Origin: Blastomussa wellsi
Taxonomy: Eukaryota > Cnidaria > Anthozoa > Scleractinia > Plerogyridae
Direction of reading: 5' to 3'
NCBI GenBank assembly: GCA_947652115.1
Contig: OX393566.1
Coordinates: forward strand, 24,472,307 to 24,536,306
Length of the DNA stretch: 64,000 nt
Position 1 is the stretch's first letter. Each line of letters begins with the position of its first letter. The notes below the pieces were generated by a model that saw nothing but the letters and a program-made list of their open reading frames with translations, did not search any database and was not told where the DNA came from. Shown one piece after another: positions 34,901 through 44,215 of this stretch. A program made the translations under genes and the position numbers.

Positions 34901-36664
34901 AAAGAAAAATAAAATTTGAACAAAGGATAAGATTAAACCACAGCATATCCACATAACAAATTTGTTTATACATTTAGTTGTTGAATCTCTTTACCTTGAC
35001 GTCTCTGTTCTTTTGAATTCAACTTCTTTTCAACCTCATTTAGAAAGTTGTGTGCCTCGTTGACATTTGTAAAATTAAGACCAGCATTGTAACTCTGCAA
35101 TAATTATGAAGCAACAATAATTTTAATTATCATTCGATTCATTTTCCCCTCCTTTTCATTGTCCCAGACCCTACCACGTGACTTACAAATAACTGCCTAC
35201 AAATAATGTTCTGATCATGCGCAGTTGTGTCTAATTCTGGGAAAAATTGCAGCTTGTTTTCCAGAGTTGTGAGAGAATTTACCTAGTAGACTCAAGCAAA
35301 AACAGCAGGAATACAACGAAGGAAAAGAAAATATTCCCCTTCGGTATTTTCTGAAAGAAGGATAAATGAGTAAAGACTAGCTCATATTATAGAATGTAAA
35401 GTTATGGTTTTTTCTGTATTTATACATGTACTTTATCAGGAAAGCAGGTAGTCGAAAGTTCCCAAAGGTAATTGGGCAAAACTAAAACAAATCAAGTTTA
35501 ACTTAATGAAAAATAAAACAATTATTGAACTCGGTTTTTGCAAAATATCGCACACGTAATTTGTCAGTGTCTCGCAGATCCATTTTTTGCCTCGGCTTCA
35601 ACAAATAATTGATCTGCTTGCTACTGACAAATCACGATATTTTGCTCAACCTCGTCCAATAATTGTTAATAATTATTATTACTTTGTATAGGCTAGTCAG
35701 CTGGATGTGGATAGTCCAAAAGAGGGCTTTTATTGCTGCTAAGGGCAAGGTAGGTTTTTAGGTAGCTTTTCTTTAGCTAGGTGGGGACAAACCTCACAGT
35801 CAAAATCCTGTGGGTAGCCTGACCCCACTCCTTGGGCTTAACATTGAAAAGTTGCATAAATAAATACTGACGAGCGTTACTGATTTCAGATATGCCATAC
35901 CCTGTCCAGGAAGACTCCATACCCTGTGTTACGTTAGGACAGACTCACCTGAAATTATAACCTGTTCAGGAATGAGGGGTCAAAAACCATACCTATCCAC
36001 CGGCACATCCCACATAGGGCATATAGCCAATATAAGGGAGTTCCCTCCCCCCATCCCTGGCCTCCAGGACTACAGCATGTAACCGTGTACACTTACATCG
36101 GCCGCAAAGGTATGAAAATGAGGTCGAGGGGCTGTATACTTGAACTGATTGTACAATTCTTGTTCCCATTCCAACGACTTTGTCTAAAACGAAATGCAAA
36201 CAAACGTAACATAAACCAAACTAGCCTGACATCGTGTTGATGAAGTAAAACGTTGATTAGGTCTCCGTTGAATATAATGGCTAGGCTTACCACAAGACTG
36301 TACATGCGAAGGAAGTAGGATCGTTTTCCATTGTCCTTCACAAAACAAATCACTCCTGTAACCTTCTTTTTCCATCTGTTTCGACATTCAGGCGGCGCTA
36401 TGTATAGTTGAGCTACCGATGTCACTAGCGTCTGTCAAAAGGCGATCACATTTACGAAAGTAAGATTTAACACACAAACATCAAAAAGACACATTGAAAT
36501 TACTGAGCTTGCTACAACGACATACACTGTACGTTCACTTTCATAGCGAGATCTGTTCAACTTACTGTACAACGGCGGCCCACCATACTGAATATTTCCT
36601 CATTCTCGTGTTGCTTAAGGCATGCTGATGGCCTGTTAAAGCTATCAGGCTTCGTTCCTGACAT
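28372..36664 (-). CDS. WASL: Neural Wiskott-Aldrich syndrome protein (N-WASP)
   Basis: Eleven minus-strand exons: 36566-36664, 36291-36431, 36097-36183, 34995-35094, 34464-34568, 33610-33796, 32508-32550, 31074-31266, 29358-29827, 28568-28688 and 28372-28430. They total 1605 bases, 534 residues, all in phase. Domains: WH1 (residues 1-140; CFVKDNGKRSYFLRMYSLV, ELYNQFKYTAPRPHFHTFAA), basic patch (KKGGRKRLTKDD), CRIB/GBD (about 228-308; IGKPENFQHVGHIGWDP), a long polyproline block (about 319-425), two WH2 actin-binding motifs (LLDQIQQGAALKKV, LLSEIRSGKTLKKV), central helix (GILGALQMALEQREKAI) and acidic tail (DFEDDDDEWMD). N-WASP links Cdc42/PIP2 to Arp2/3-driven actin nucleation. Two WH2 motifs favour N-WASP over WASP. 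The large introns carry SINEs, foldbacks and a microsatellite. Confidence 0.96.
28910..29065 (-). mobile_element. Penelope-like element terminal fragment with hammerhead-like core, copy 1
   Basis: Shares TTTCTAAAGAAACTGTGGTG, TATAATTTGGTTTTATCAAC and GACGTTTCGAGCGTTAGCCC with 36815-37015 and 47735-47885. The minus strand at 29016-29064 gives CCGACGA, hairpin GGGC-UAAC-GCUC, GAAAC, GUC. The outer stem I partner is mutated in this copy. It lies in a WASL intron. Confidence 0.65.
29890..30710. mobile_element. Foldback element with about 95-base inverted ends in a WASL intron
   Basis: Left 29898-29995 (ACCTTTCTGGTCATACTGAA ... ATGGGCCTGGGATCGT) is the inverted counterpart of right 30610-30703. 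About 610 bases lie between; the interior has no supported ORF. Confidence 0.8.
30880..31062. repeat. GATAAT-type microsatellite next to a WASL splice donor
   Basis: An imperfect repeat of GATAATGATAAC/GACAAC-type words fills about 180 bases and ends about 10 bases downstream (on the minus strand) of the donor of WASL exon 8 at 31073. ORFs rich in Asn/Asp here are repeat translation only. Confidence 0.85.
31369..31613. mobile_element. Word-cluster element with GACATAA repeats
   Basis: The left end GCCTGCTTCACACTAGTGAC is complementary to the right end GTCACTAGTATGAACCAGGC. The inside is filled with GACATAACGACAT, AACATAGTGACATAGTGACA and similar. It is non-coding and lies in a WASL intron. 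Confidence 0.75.
32035..32325 (-). mobile_element. tRNA-derived SINE with AAT-repeat tail
   Basis: Read on the minus strand a tRNA-like head gives way to a body and a tail ending AATAAAGTTT(ATT)n. The A box lies in TTGGTGCAGTTGTGAGAGCA and the B box in GGGCTCGATTCCCGG. It lies in a WASL intron. It is not a functional tRNA: no cloverleaf acceptor stem is preserved. Confidence 0.8.
32666..32784. mobile_element. Palindromic MITE with CAATTATTCC ends flanked by TTAA
   Basis: The ends are CAATTATTCCACGAG and complement GTGGAATAATTG. The inner palindrome is TTGGATATGAGATGG / CCATCTCATATCCAA. It is closely related to 15115-15238 and lies in a WASL intron. Confidence 0.8.
32912..33060 (-). mobile_element. 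SINE body fragment interrupted by poly-C
   Basis: On the minus strand, CATTTTACTCTCATTG ... CTCCACCAAGTTGTATAAAT ... AAATTTACTGCTGGGGG follows the body of the SINE at 45130. The G run of the element has expanded to about 17 bases at 32916-32932. Confidence 0.6.
33465..33562. mobile_element. Short palindromic foldback
   Basis: GTACTGGGGAATATTGGCC on the left is complementary to GGCCAATATTCCACAGTAC on the right; inner GACCTTGCTGCACTCGGTCC continues partial pairing. Non-coding, about 100 bases, in a WASL intron. Confidence 0.7.
35519..35665. mobile_element. Foldback MITE, CAATTATTG ends
   Basis: The left end CAATTATTGAACTCGGTTTT and right end complement (CAACCTCGTCCAATAATTG) pair. GCAAAATATCG and CGATATTTTGC continue the arms. 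The right edge is followed by TTAA. It lies in a WASL intron. Confidence 0.75.
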
Positions 36665-36814
36665 GATTTTTGTATCCCTTTACACTAAATCTTCTTCTTG
36701 TAGAGGAGCAACCTTCGTTCGAAAACAGGCCTGGTTCCAAGGTTTGGGAATGCCTTAGTTCCGGGATGACGTCATGCAAGAGTACGAAAACGAGGCTTCT
36801 GGCAGCAATTGATA

Positions 36815-36816
36815 AG

Positions 36817-36851
<35 letters not shown>

Positions 36852-37015
36852 TCGATGGGAAGTATAACAATATAATTTGGTTTTATCAACTGGGTTGATA
36901 ATGTCAATTGGCCACCGTAAAGAGATTCAAGAGCTGACGTTTCGAGCGTTAGCCCTTCGTCGGAGCGAATCAAGGAATTCGTCGTGTGTTTTTATATACA
37001 GAAAGATGGAGCTTA
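36815..37015 (-). mobile_element. Penelope-like element terminal fragment with hammerhead-like core, copy 2
   Basis: On the minus strand 36971-36924 reads GAUUC-GCU, CCGACGA, hairpin GGGC-UAAC-GCUC, GAAAC, GUC, AGC, GAAUC. Both parts of stem I (GAUUC/GAAUC and GCU/AGC) pair. The flank AGAAAGATGGAGCTT (plus strand) is also found next to the GIY-YIG ORF at 51345-51360, linking this terminal sequence to that Penelope-like family. Confidence 0.7.
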
Positions 37016-37176
37016 CGATGGAGCTGGTCAAAGTGATTACTGCAACTTGAATTGCCGCGTTTCATAACCAGTGTCCTAAATTATGCCTTGTGACCAAAAG
37101 TTGGAAAGTGAAGCCATTTGCAACTGTCAAAGAATTGTATTCGCTGCTGGCCAAATTTTAATCGCTAATGTTTCCC

Positions 37177-37955
37177 CAGCCTGCGTCGCAGACGGACAAA
37201 ACCGCCGGTAAATTAAAGTCCGTCTGCGCAACGGCTCCCAAAAGCTTGTTCCGTTTACAAGAATATGTGTATTCATTTCTGATTGGCTAGTATCATATTG
37301 CTTTCTATCGAGCTTTTCGATTGGTCCAAGTTTAATTTACTTCACGTGCAGCACGTCGTCAACTGTGCAACTTGTTTTTCCCGCGAACGCAAAACGACGG
37401 AGATCAGTGATGAATGTTTGAAATCGATCAACTTCTACTAGAACGAGAAAACACACTAAAGTCATTTCTTGGAGGCCACAATGTATTCGTGAATTTTACA
37501 ACAGGATACGGCAAATCTTTTACTTTCCAGTTTCTTCCTATCGCACCGGAAGCGCTCGTGGTTCCAGTGTTGTCGTTGTGATATCGCTGATGCGATTGCT
37601 TATGGAAGACTCAAGTCGCTTATCTTTTATGATAATAGAGTCCCAGCAGACATTTAAGACCATTTAAGTTATTCTTCTAACTTTTCTATCTGCTCAAGAA
37701 TTCTTATTCGTTTTTTCAGTTCTGCAACACACTTTTTGCAGATGTACTTGCTTATACTCTTTCGTGACTTTAAAACTTTTGTGCTTCTCAAATTGTCGCG
37801 TGACAATTACGCGATATAATACGAAACTAGCCAATCAGAAATGAATACACAGATCCTTGCAAACCTGCAGGGGGTCGGAAGAAGCTTTTGAGAGCCGTTG
37901 CGCAGACGGACTATATCGAGGATTATGTGACACGTCCGGCTGGAACGCAGGCTAA
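37177..37955. mobile_element. Long-TIR DNA transposon (MULE-like) carrying a helicase fragment
   Basis: Terminal inverted repeats of about 120 bases: the left starts CAGCCTGCGTCGCAGACGG, the right ends in the complement CGCAGGCT. Both share GTCCGTCTGCGCAACGGCTC and TGTATTCATTTCTGATTGGC. The identical flank AATGTTTCCC is found immediately left (37167-37176) and right (about 37953-37962), read as a 9-10 base target duplication. A RecQ-like fragment lies inside. Long TIRs with a duplication of this size are typical of Mutator-like elements, so the class is inferred. Confidence 0.7.
37414..37640 (+). pseudogene. Broken RecQ-like helicase N-terminal fragment inside the transposon
   Basis: An ORF at 37414-37581 contains ENTLKSFLGGHNVFVN, then the Walker A region TTGYGKSFTFQF, then LPIAPEALVV, which is the motif 0/I order of RecQ-family DNA helicases. 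It stops at TGA 37579-37581. A shifted frame continues with VVVISLMRLLMEDS, like the motif Ia region (SPLISLMEDQ), before further stops. So only the first helicase motifs are present and they are frameshifted. Similar RecQ-like fragments are often seen as captured sequence; this is not a functional gene. Confidence 0.65.
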
Positions 37956-38009
37956 TGTTTCCCATGCTTTTGGTGTTAATATCATTATTTAACACACATA
38001 GCTACTACA

Positions 38010-38465
38010 GGGGGGTGAATAGGTTCACGGATCAACGGATTTAGCCTTTAAAAGCACACGGATTGCGGATTTCATCGAAAAATTAAGCGGATTCGCGGAT
38101 TACGAAAATGCAGAGAATCACGGATTAGCTGATAATTTGAACTCAGATTCAGGACTCTGTATGCCATGACGCTCGGATCGTGTCGTTGGCGCATCTTCAG
38201 TCTTGGTCTCAGTGTTCTCGTTTTGTCCATTTTCTGTTTGGACGAGGCCCAAACCATCGCATTACAATAGGACTGCCGCAAAAAGAAGCAATGAAACGAA
38301 ACCACTTGAAAAATTGCCATCAAAACAACATCTACCGTCCTTTCAGTGAAACTGTTGCACAGAAAGTTTTTAAGGAATGTGGACGGGGATTTGAACGAAA
38401 ATAGTGGCGGATTGACGGATTTGGCCAAAAATAGCACGGATTGGCGGATTCGCATACCGTGACGT
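38010..38465. mobile_element. Word-cluster element with CGGATT repeats at both ends
   Basis: Degenerate CGGATT/GCGGATT words cluster at 38025-38130 and 38400-38455 in one orientation (CACGGATTGCGGATTTCA, AGCGGATTCGCGGATTAC, GTGGCGGATTGACGGATTT). The interior is unrelated and has no homologous ORF. Confidence 0.6.
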
Positions 38466-38891
38466 CACTTGCAAGCCAGCAATGGGGACCGGAACATGAA
38501 AGCAAACACTGCCTGGGGTACCGCCTAGGCTACGAGAAAATCCGGAGTTACCAGTTCAATGCATGCAGTCAATCATCCTCATGACTCGATACATGAAAGT
38601 AAACACCGCTTGCGGTACCGCCTAAGAAAATCCGGAGTTACCACTTTACTGCAGTCAATCATCTTCGTGACTCCATTCCTGCAAGACTTGATCGAAACAG
38701 GAAACTGCGTTTTGTAGATCATTTGAAAATTGCGCACACTTAACAACTTTTATGCCAAACCAAAAAACTAGGTTTGAAATACTGTGAACCTGTCTCTGGG
38801 ATGGTGCCTGCTAGTACTCGCTAGAACATTCTGGAAAGTAACTCCTCCCTCACCCCCTCCCCCCCCCAAATCCCCTCTTCACCCCTTCACC

Positions 38892-38993
38892 GCTAAGTTT
38901 AGCCTGCGTGACAGGCATCCGAAGGGGAGGGAGATGACTTTTCACCTATCTCCCTCCCCTTCGGACGCCTGCCACGCAGGCTAAGCTAAGTTT
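38892..38993. mobile_element. Small hairpin MITE with 9-base target duplication
   Basis: The ends AGCCTGCGTG and CACGCAGGCT are complementary, as is the interior (CCGAAGGGGAGGGAGAT / ATCTCCCTCCCCTTCGG). The flanks are the direct repeat GCTAAGTTT (38892-38900 and 38985-38993). The ends match those of the element at 37177-37955. Confidence 0.85.
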
Positions 38994-39573
38994 GATTCAT
39001 AAGGCATATGCGACCTTAGACTGCGAGCAGTCTCTTTCTTTTCCTGGTGTGCGACGAGCGACAGTCCATTCCCTCCCCTCCCTCTTCATAATCTTAACTC
39101 AATCCCTCGCGCGTAGGCTTTCAGGAACAAAAACCGACTACTCGTAGTCTAATGCGACCTTCAAATAAATCAAATGACTGCCTCATCCCTAGGCTCCTTG
39201 ATCGTGCGCTTTTCGTTTTACAATTCATCGTATGTGGTTTGCTAGGCGCTATGATACGAACGATAACTCTTCCTACCGCTGCAGCAAAAAAACAAATGCT
39301 GTGCCGCTGCAATTTGCAATAATCTGTCCGAAAACAGGAAAAATTTGAACTTGGTTAGTTTGGCGATGTGGGACCGATGCGAAACCCCGCGCTAGCGCGC
39401 TATCTTGTTTTTCCACCTAAACCGACAGGCCGATCGGCGCCTGGGGACGAAGCTGTTTGAATGAGGCAAAGAAACTATAGTAAGCCACATTGTGAAAATT
39501 TTTCAGTGTTTTATATTTCGCAATAACTTTGGTAGTTTACATTGTTTTGACTGTAAGTTTCGTGGTTAGTTTT

Positions 39574-40550
39574 TCAGTTTACGGGATTCACTGCTTGAGA
39601 TCGAAATCTAAATACAAATTTCCTCATTTCCTTCTGTCGCCAGCAGTAAATCAGTGGATTAAGAAGCGAGTTTAGCATGCCAAACGTGCGAATCCACGGT
39701 GTATAGGCAAAGAATAAACTTGAATTCTTAGGTTGTGCTCCAAAAGCTAGCGATACAAGGAAAAATGCAGCGGGTAGAAAGCAAAGTAGAACAGCACCGA
39801 CTACAAACACAGTTGTCTTGAGCGCTTTGCTCTCTTTGGAGAATCTTTCCACTTCTTCTTGAGGTAGCTGTTGAGTTTTGATTTGCGCTCGGTGGCGACG
39901 GGTTTCAGCTAATAAAATCGCATAAGAACACGAAATGAAACAAACACACGAGAATAGAATGCAACTTAAGATGAGGTTGAAAACAAACCTCTCGCCTTCG
40001 ACCGTTGTCAATATGTCAGCAATTTCGCAAGGGATAGCGAAGATCCAATCCCGAACACTGTGAACTTCATATTTTTCTTTGAAACAAAATAAGGGTAATG
40101 CATGGTAAATTTAATCGCAATAAGCCTCTCACACGTAACTAGCATTAAATGAAGCGCTGAACACGTGAACGCCGCTCGCAGAGACGAATTGTGAAAATCA
40201 CGGACCAGGTACTCAGTCTCTTGATCGGCCCCAAACAACTGGAGGATTTTCCACAGAATAAACGATGGCTGCACTAGAACACCGGTCAAGACATCAGTCG
40301 CCGCTAAACAGGCCAGCAAGATGTTGGTGTTGCTCTGGAGTCTCGGTCTTCTTTTCACGGCCATTATCACAAGCACGTTGAGCAGAACTGTAAAAGGACA
40401 GGAGATGCCGTTAATAACGATAGTGCTGATGAAACTCACCACGACTGGAACATTTCCTCTGCCGCCTTCACTAGTCATCTTTGCAACGTTTGTAGACTTT
40501 GTCCGGAGAAGTTGGCTGATGTCAAGTCGAAAGCGCAATGGTATCGTCAA
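39574..40550 (-). pseudogene. Class A GPCR, broken by one frameshift
   Basis: Two adjoining minus-strand frames make one receptor. 40008-40550 covers TM1-TM3 (TVLLNVLVIMAVKRRPRL, LACLAATDVLTG, VTCERLIAIKF). 39574-40011 covers TM5-TM7 (ILSCILFSCVCFISC, KTTVFVVGAVLLCFLP, NSLLNPLIYCW). The frames disagree by one base near 40051-40058. Past this point the second frame reads RDWIFAIPCEIADI, which looks like genuine TM4. A single-base insertion (or assembly error) there explains everything. Apart from that the receptor is intact and closely matches the gene at 42045-43001. The Met at 40478 aligns with a Met of the paralogue, so translation may start there. The ligand is unknown. Confidence 0.85.
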
Positions 40551-42044
40551 TATCTATGGTATGATTATAATTAATTTGTCGACTTTGTCGCACTGAAGTA
40601 CGGCCACCCTAATGTGGAATTTTTTATGTTTCCACCATGATCAAACAATAACGTTAACAGGCTACTTACTCAGCTAGCTCTTTTGAATTCAACTTCCGTA
40701 TATCGCAAATCATGCTCTTCACTTACAAATCAATGCAACCTGACGAAGAACTGGAGAGTTTACTAACTGGTGAAACAGCCGCCATTTTCTTTTTCAAAAT
40801 CGAAGTCTGTTAGTCAAACATATTGAATTTGAAAAAGTTATTTTTTTTATATTTCTCATGTTTCAATTCTTTTTACACCTATTAGCATCCTTTTTCGTTC
40901 GTTTGCGCGAAACATCTGGTGAGTTTTTGGTGAAATTCTCCTATGTTCTGACAGAAAGTCAACCGCCTGATCAATGATGTTTAAAGGTTATTATGGTTTG
41001 TCCTAGTTGTGCTGATGTACAGCCACTTAATGTACCAAATGTTTCCATTTTCAGCACTTTAATTTTTCCCATGCATTAACCTCTTGCTATTTATAACGAT
41101 TTCCTGAGTTAATTCGATTTTATTTTGTTCTCTATTTTTTGTTATGCTTATAAACTCATGTAGCGGATTATATTATTATAATGGAAACCCGGGAAATACA
41201 AAGTAATTACTGCAAATAGGCTAAGAGCCGGAGAAACAGCCGATATGCTTTAAAAGTAACGCTGATTGCATTGCCAGAGAATTGTATTTTGTAATTGGCC
41301 AAATGTTCATCGCTAATATTTCCCACCTATTAATGTATATAGTTCAATTCATTATTATATATTTAAGTACTTACATAGCTCAGTACTGAAATTAGTGGCT
41401 ATATTGCAGTGAATGTCACGGTACCACTCCTTCTCAACTGACTTCGAGATTAAATTCTTCCTTATAATAATAAAAAAATAACAACGGTTAGATTGAGCCA
41501 CAGCGGCAACCGCAAGGTAGCGCAAATAAAAGCAAAATCAAAATAGATAAATTAAACAAAACGAAAAAAATAGTAATAAAAATAATAAAAAATATATATA
41601 GTAAAAAATTATTAATTTTAATTTATTTATAAAAATAAGGAAAATAAAAGACACAGAAAGGTAAAGCGTCAGATATGCATCAAAATTTAAGGGATCGGCA
41701 ACTGGTGACGGAGACATAGATGAAGATTATATCTACTGTTTTAAAATAATATAGTCCAAAATGACAAAATGATTGGGAAGTGAAGTATACATAAACAGGA
41801 ATGCGCTGCTTGGTCCCAGCGGGTGAAAGAGAAAACTTATATCGGTTCCTGTGCTTCTAAATATTTGAGAATTTTTCCTCGCCGTAATAAATTACAAATG
41901 TGACAGCAAAACGGTAGAAATAAAAAAAACATCAAATATTCACTAATGGTGCTTTGGAGAATTTAAAAGCTTTATTCATTAATTTTCGTCTTATACGTAC
42001 TGACAAAACGCTTCAACGAAGTGAAACAAAGTTCGATCTAGAGT
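40551..42044. other. Spacer between tandem GPCRs, partly duplicated
   Basis: The first 800 bases are similar to the region upstream of the second GPCR (43002-43830): GTTTCCA(T/C)TTTCAGCAC, TATTTATAACGATTTCCTGA and others. 41460-41650 is very A/T-rich. No gene is seen. Confidence 0.65.
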
Positions 42045-43001
42045 TCAGTTCACGTTGGGTTCAACGGCCTGCCGACAAGGAGCTCGTAACACAAATTTTC
42101 TCATTTCTTTCCGGCGCAAACAGTAGATTAATGGATTCAGAAGTGAGTTTAACATAGCACACGTGCGTGCAAATGGCGACAACATTGACATCTTGATTTT
42201 ACTGCTAATGTTTTCCGTTAGTCCTGTAACAATATACAACAGGGATAAGCCCATTGGAAGAAAGCTTAACATCACAGCACCCACTACAAACACAGTTGTC
42301 TTGAGCGCTTTGCTCTCTTTGGCGAATCTTTCCACTTCTTCTTGTGGTAACTGTTGAGTCTTGATTTTCTTCTGGTGGCGTCGTGTTTCCCGATACAAAA
42401 TAATATACGCCGAGGCGATGAATAGGACACAGAAAATCATAGTTATTGAAACTAATACATTCTGCATACTTTTGTGAAACTTAATCAGTATAGCTCTAAT
42501 AACTTCACACACAAAAGTAAACGCCCAAACTGCGATCACTGCTACCTTAATGTTCCGTTTAGTAGCAATGTTATGGTAGTACATGGTAAATTTGATCGCT
42601 GCAAGTCTCTCACAAGTAACTAACACCAGATGTAGCGAGGAACAAACAGACAAAGCGCGTATTAAAATGTTGTGAACGTTTTTGACAATTTGAGAGTAGA
42701 AGCTATCAAGAAGAAGACAAGATTTCCAGGCGATAAACGATGGCTGCACTGTAAGACCAGTCAAAACATCAGTCGCTGCTAAACAGGCCAGCAAGATGTT
42801 GGTGTTGTTCTGAAGTCTCGGTCTTCTTTTCACGGCCGTTATCACCAGTACGTTGAGCAGAACTGTAAAAGGACAGGAGATGCCGTTAATAACGATAGTG
42901 CTGATGAAACTCACCACGACTGGAACATTTCCTCTGTCGTCTTCAGTGTTCATCTTTGCAACGTTTTTAGACTTTGATCCGGAGAGGTTTGCTGATGTCA
43001 A
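42045..43001 (-). CDS. Class A (rhodopsin-type) G protein-coupled receptor
   Basis: An intact intronless ORF of 318 residues with seven hydrophobic segments. Hallmarks: Asn in TM1 (LLNVLVI), Asp in TM2 (LAATDVL), CERLAAIK at the end of TM3 (an ER pair where DRY is usual), a long basic third intracellular loop (RRHQKKIKTQQLPQEEVERF), TM6 FLP, and NPLIYC for NPxxY in TM7. It acts at the plasma membrane through heterotrimeric G proteins. The ligand cannot be told; such intronless receptors form large lineage-specific expansions in cnidarians. The Met at 42953 is an alternative start aligned with the paralogue. It is a tandem duplicate of the receptor at 39574-40550. Confidence 0.92.
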   Translation of the reverse strand: MTSANLSGSKSKNVAKMNTEDDRGNVPVVVSFISTIVINGISCPFTVLLNVLVITAVKRRPRLQNNTNILLACLAATDVLTGLTVQPSFIAWKSCLLLDSFYSQIVKNVHNILIRALSVCSSLHLVLVTCERLAAIKFTMYYHNIATKRNIKVAVIAVWAFTFVCEVIRAILIKFHKSMQNVLVSITMIFCVLFIASAYIILYRETRRHQKKIKTQQLPQEEVERFAKESKALKTTVFVVGAVMLSFLPMGLSLLYIVTGLTENISSKIKMSMLSPFARTCAMLNSLLNPLIYCLRRKEMRKFVLRAPCRQAVEPNVN

Positions 43002-43939
43002 GTCGAAAACGCAATGATTTGGTCAATATATCTATGGGATGTTTATCATTTGTCGGCTCAGTCGCACTGATGTACCGCCATCCCAATGTGCAAAATGTTT
43101 TCCATACACCAAACAGTACAATAACAGGCTACTGGCTTACTCGATTGAATTCAACTTCTTACGTATATCGCAAACCATGTTCTTCATGCAACCATGCAAC
43201 CTGACGAAGAACTGGAGAGTTTACAAACTGTTTTCAAAATCGACTGAAGTCGTTAGTCAAGCAAATGGAATTTGAAAAATTAAAAGTTATTTTTTTATGT
43301 TTCTCATGTTTCAATTGCTTTTACACCTCTTTGTACCCTTTTTGGTACGTTTGCGCGAAATATCTATATGGTGCACGGTTTTTGGTGAAATTCTCCTATG
43401 TTCTAACAGGAAGTTTATAGGTGTTTATAGGTTATTTCTTGTCCTGGTTGTGCTGATGAACCGCCACTTAATGTGCCAAATGTTTCCACTTTCAGCACTT
43501 TAATTTTTTCCCATGCATTAACCAATAACAGGTTAGTTACTCTTGCTATTTATAACGATTTCCTGAGTTAATTCCTGATTGTTCTCGATTTCTTTATTCT
43601 GCTTATAAACTCATATATAATATATTATTATAATGGAGAAACCGCGTCCGACAAAGCGAACTACTGCAACTTGACTAAGAGCCGGTGAAACAGGCGATAT
43701 GCTTATAAAGTAACACTGAATGCATTGTCAGAGAATTGTATTTGAAATTGGCCAAATGTTTATCGCTAATAATTCCCACCTTTTAATGTATAGTTAATTC
43801 ATTGTTATATATTTGATACTTACACAGCTCGGTACCAAAATTAGTAGCTGATGTGTATAGAGCGTTTTCACGTCATACAGTTCTAAGATCCAGCAAAACC
43901 CAAGAGTCACCAAACTTTTTATACTAATCAGGCATAAGC

Positions 43940-44215
43940 AGCCTGCCCAACCATCCCGATTTCGTCGGGATTATCCCGATTTTCATTGAAATTCCCGAAT
44001 CCCGACCAACATGCGATCGAGACAGGAAAAATCCCGATTTTGACATCCATTCTGATATTTTTCTAAAATTGTCATAATACTTACATTACAAGAACATCCA
44101 TGTAGTAGAGTACTCTTCACTCTGATATCTTGATAAAATAAAAAATGGCAATTTACTGAACATTCTTGACAGAAATTGTCGTCCCAGAACGCAAGAAATG
44201 GCGTTTTCAAGCTTT
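43940..44215 (+). repeat. Dispersed repeat with TCCCGATT words, copy 1
   Basis: Starts with ATCCCGATTTCGTCGGGATT and continues with CCCGATTTTGACATCC, ATACTTACATTACAAGAACA and GACAGAAATTGTCGTCCCAG. The last three blocks recur in the same order at 57165-57430. Confidence 0.7.

Larger units (their letters stand above)
36665..39573. other. Intergenic region between WASL promoter and the first GPCR
   Basis: It includes the WASL upstream region, a Penelope-like terminal fragment (36815-37015), the helicase-carrying inverted-repeat element (37177-37955), a CGGATT word cluster (38010-38465), a short hairpin with target duplication (38892-38993) and an inverted pair at 39013-39160 (TTAGACTGCGAGCAGTC / GACTACTCGTAGTCTAA). 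No host gene is seen. Confidence 0.6.
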
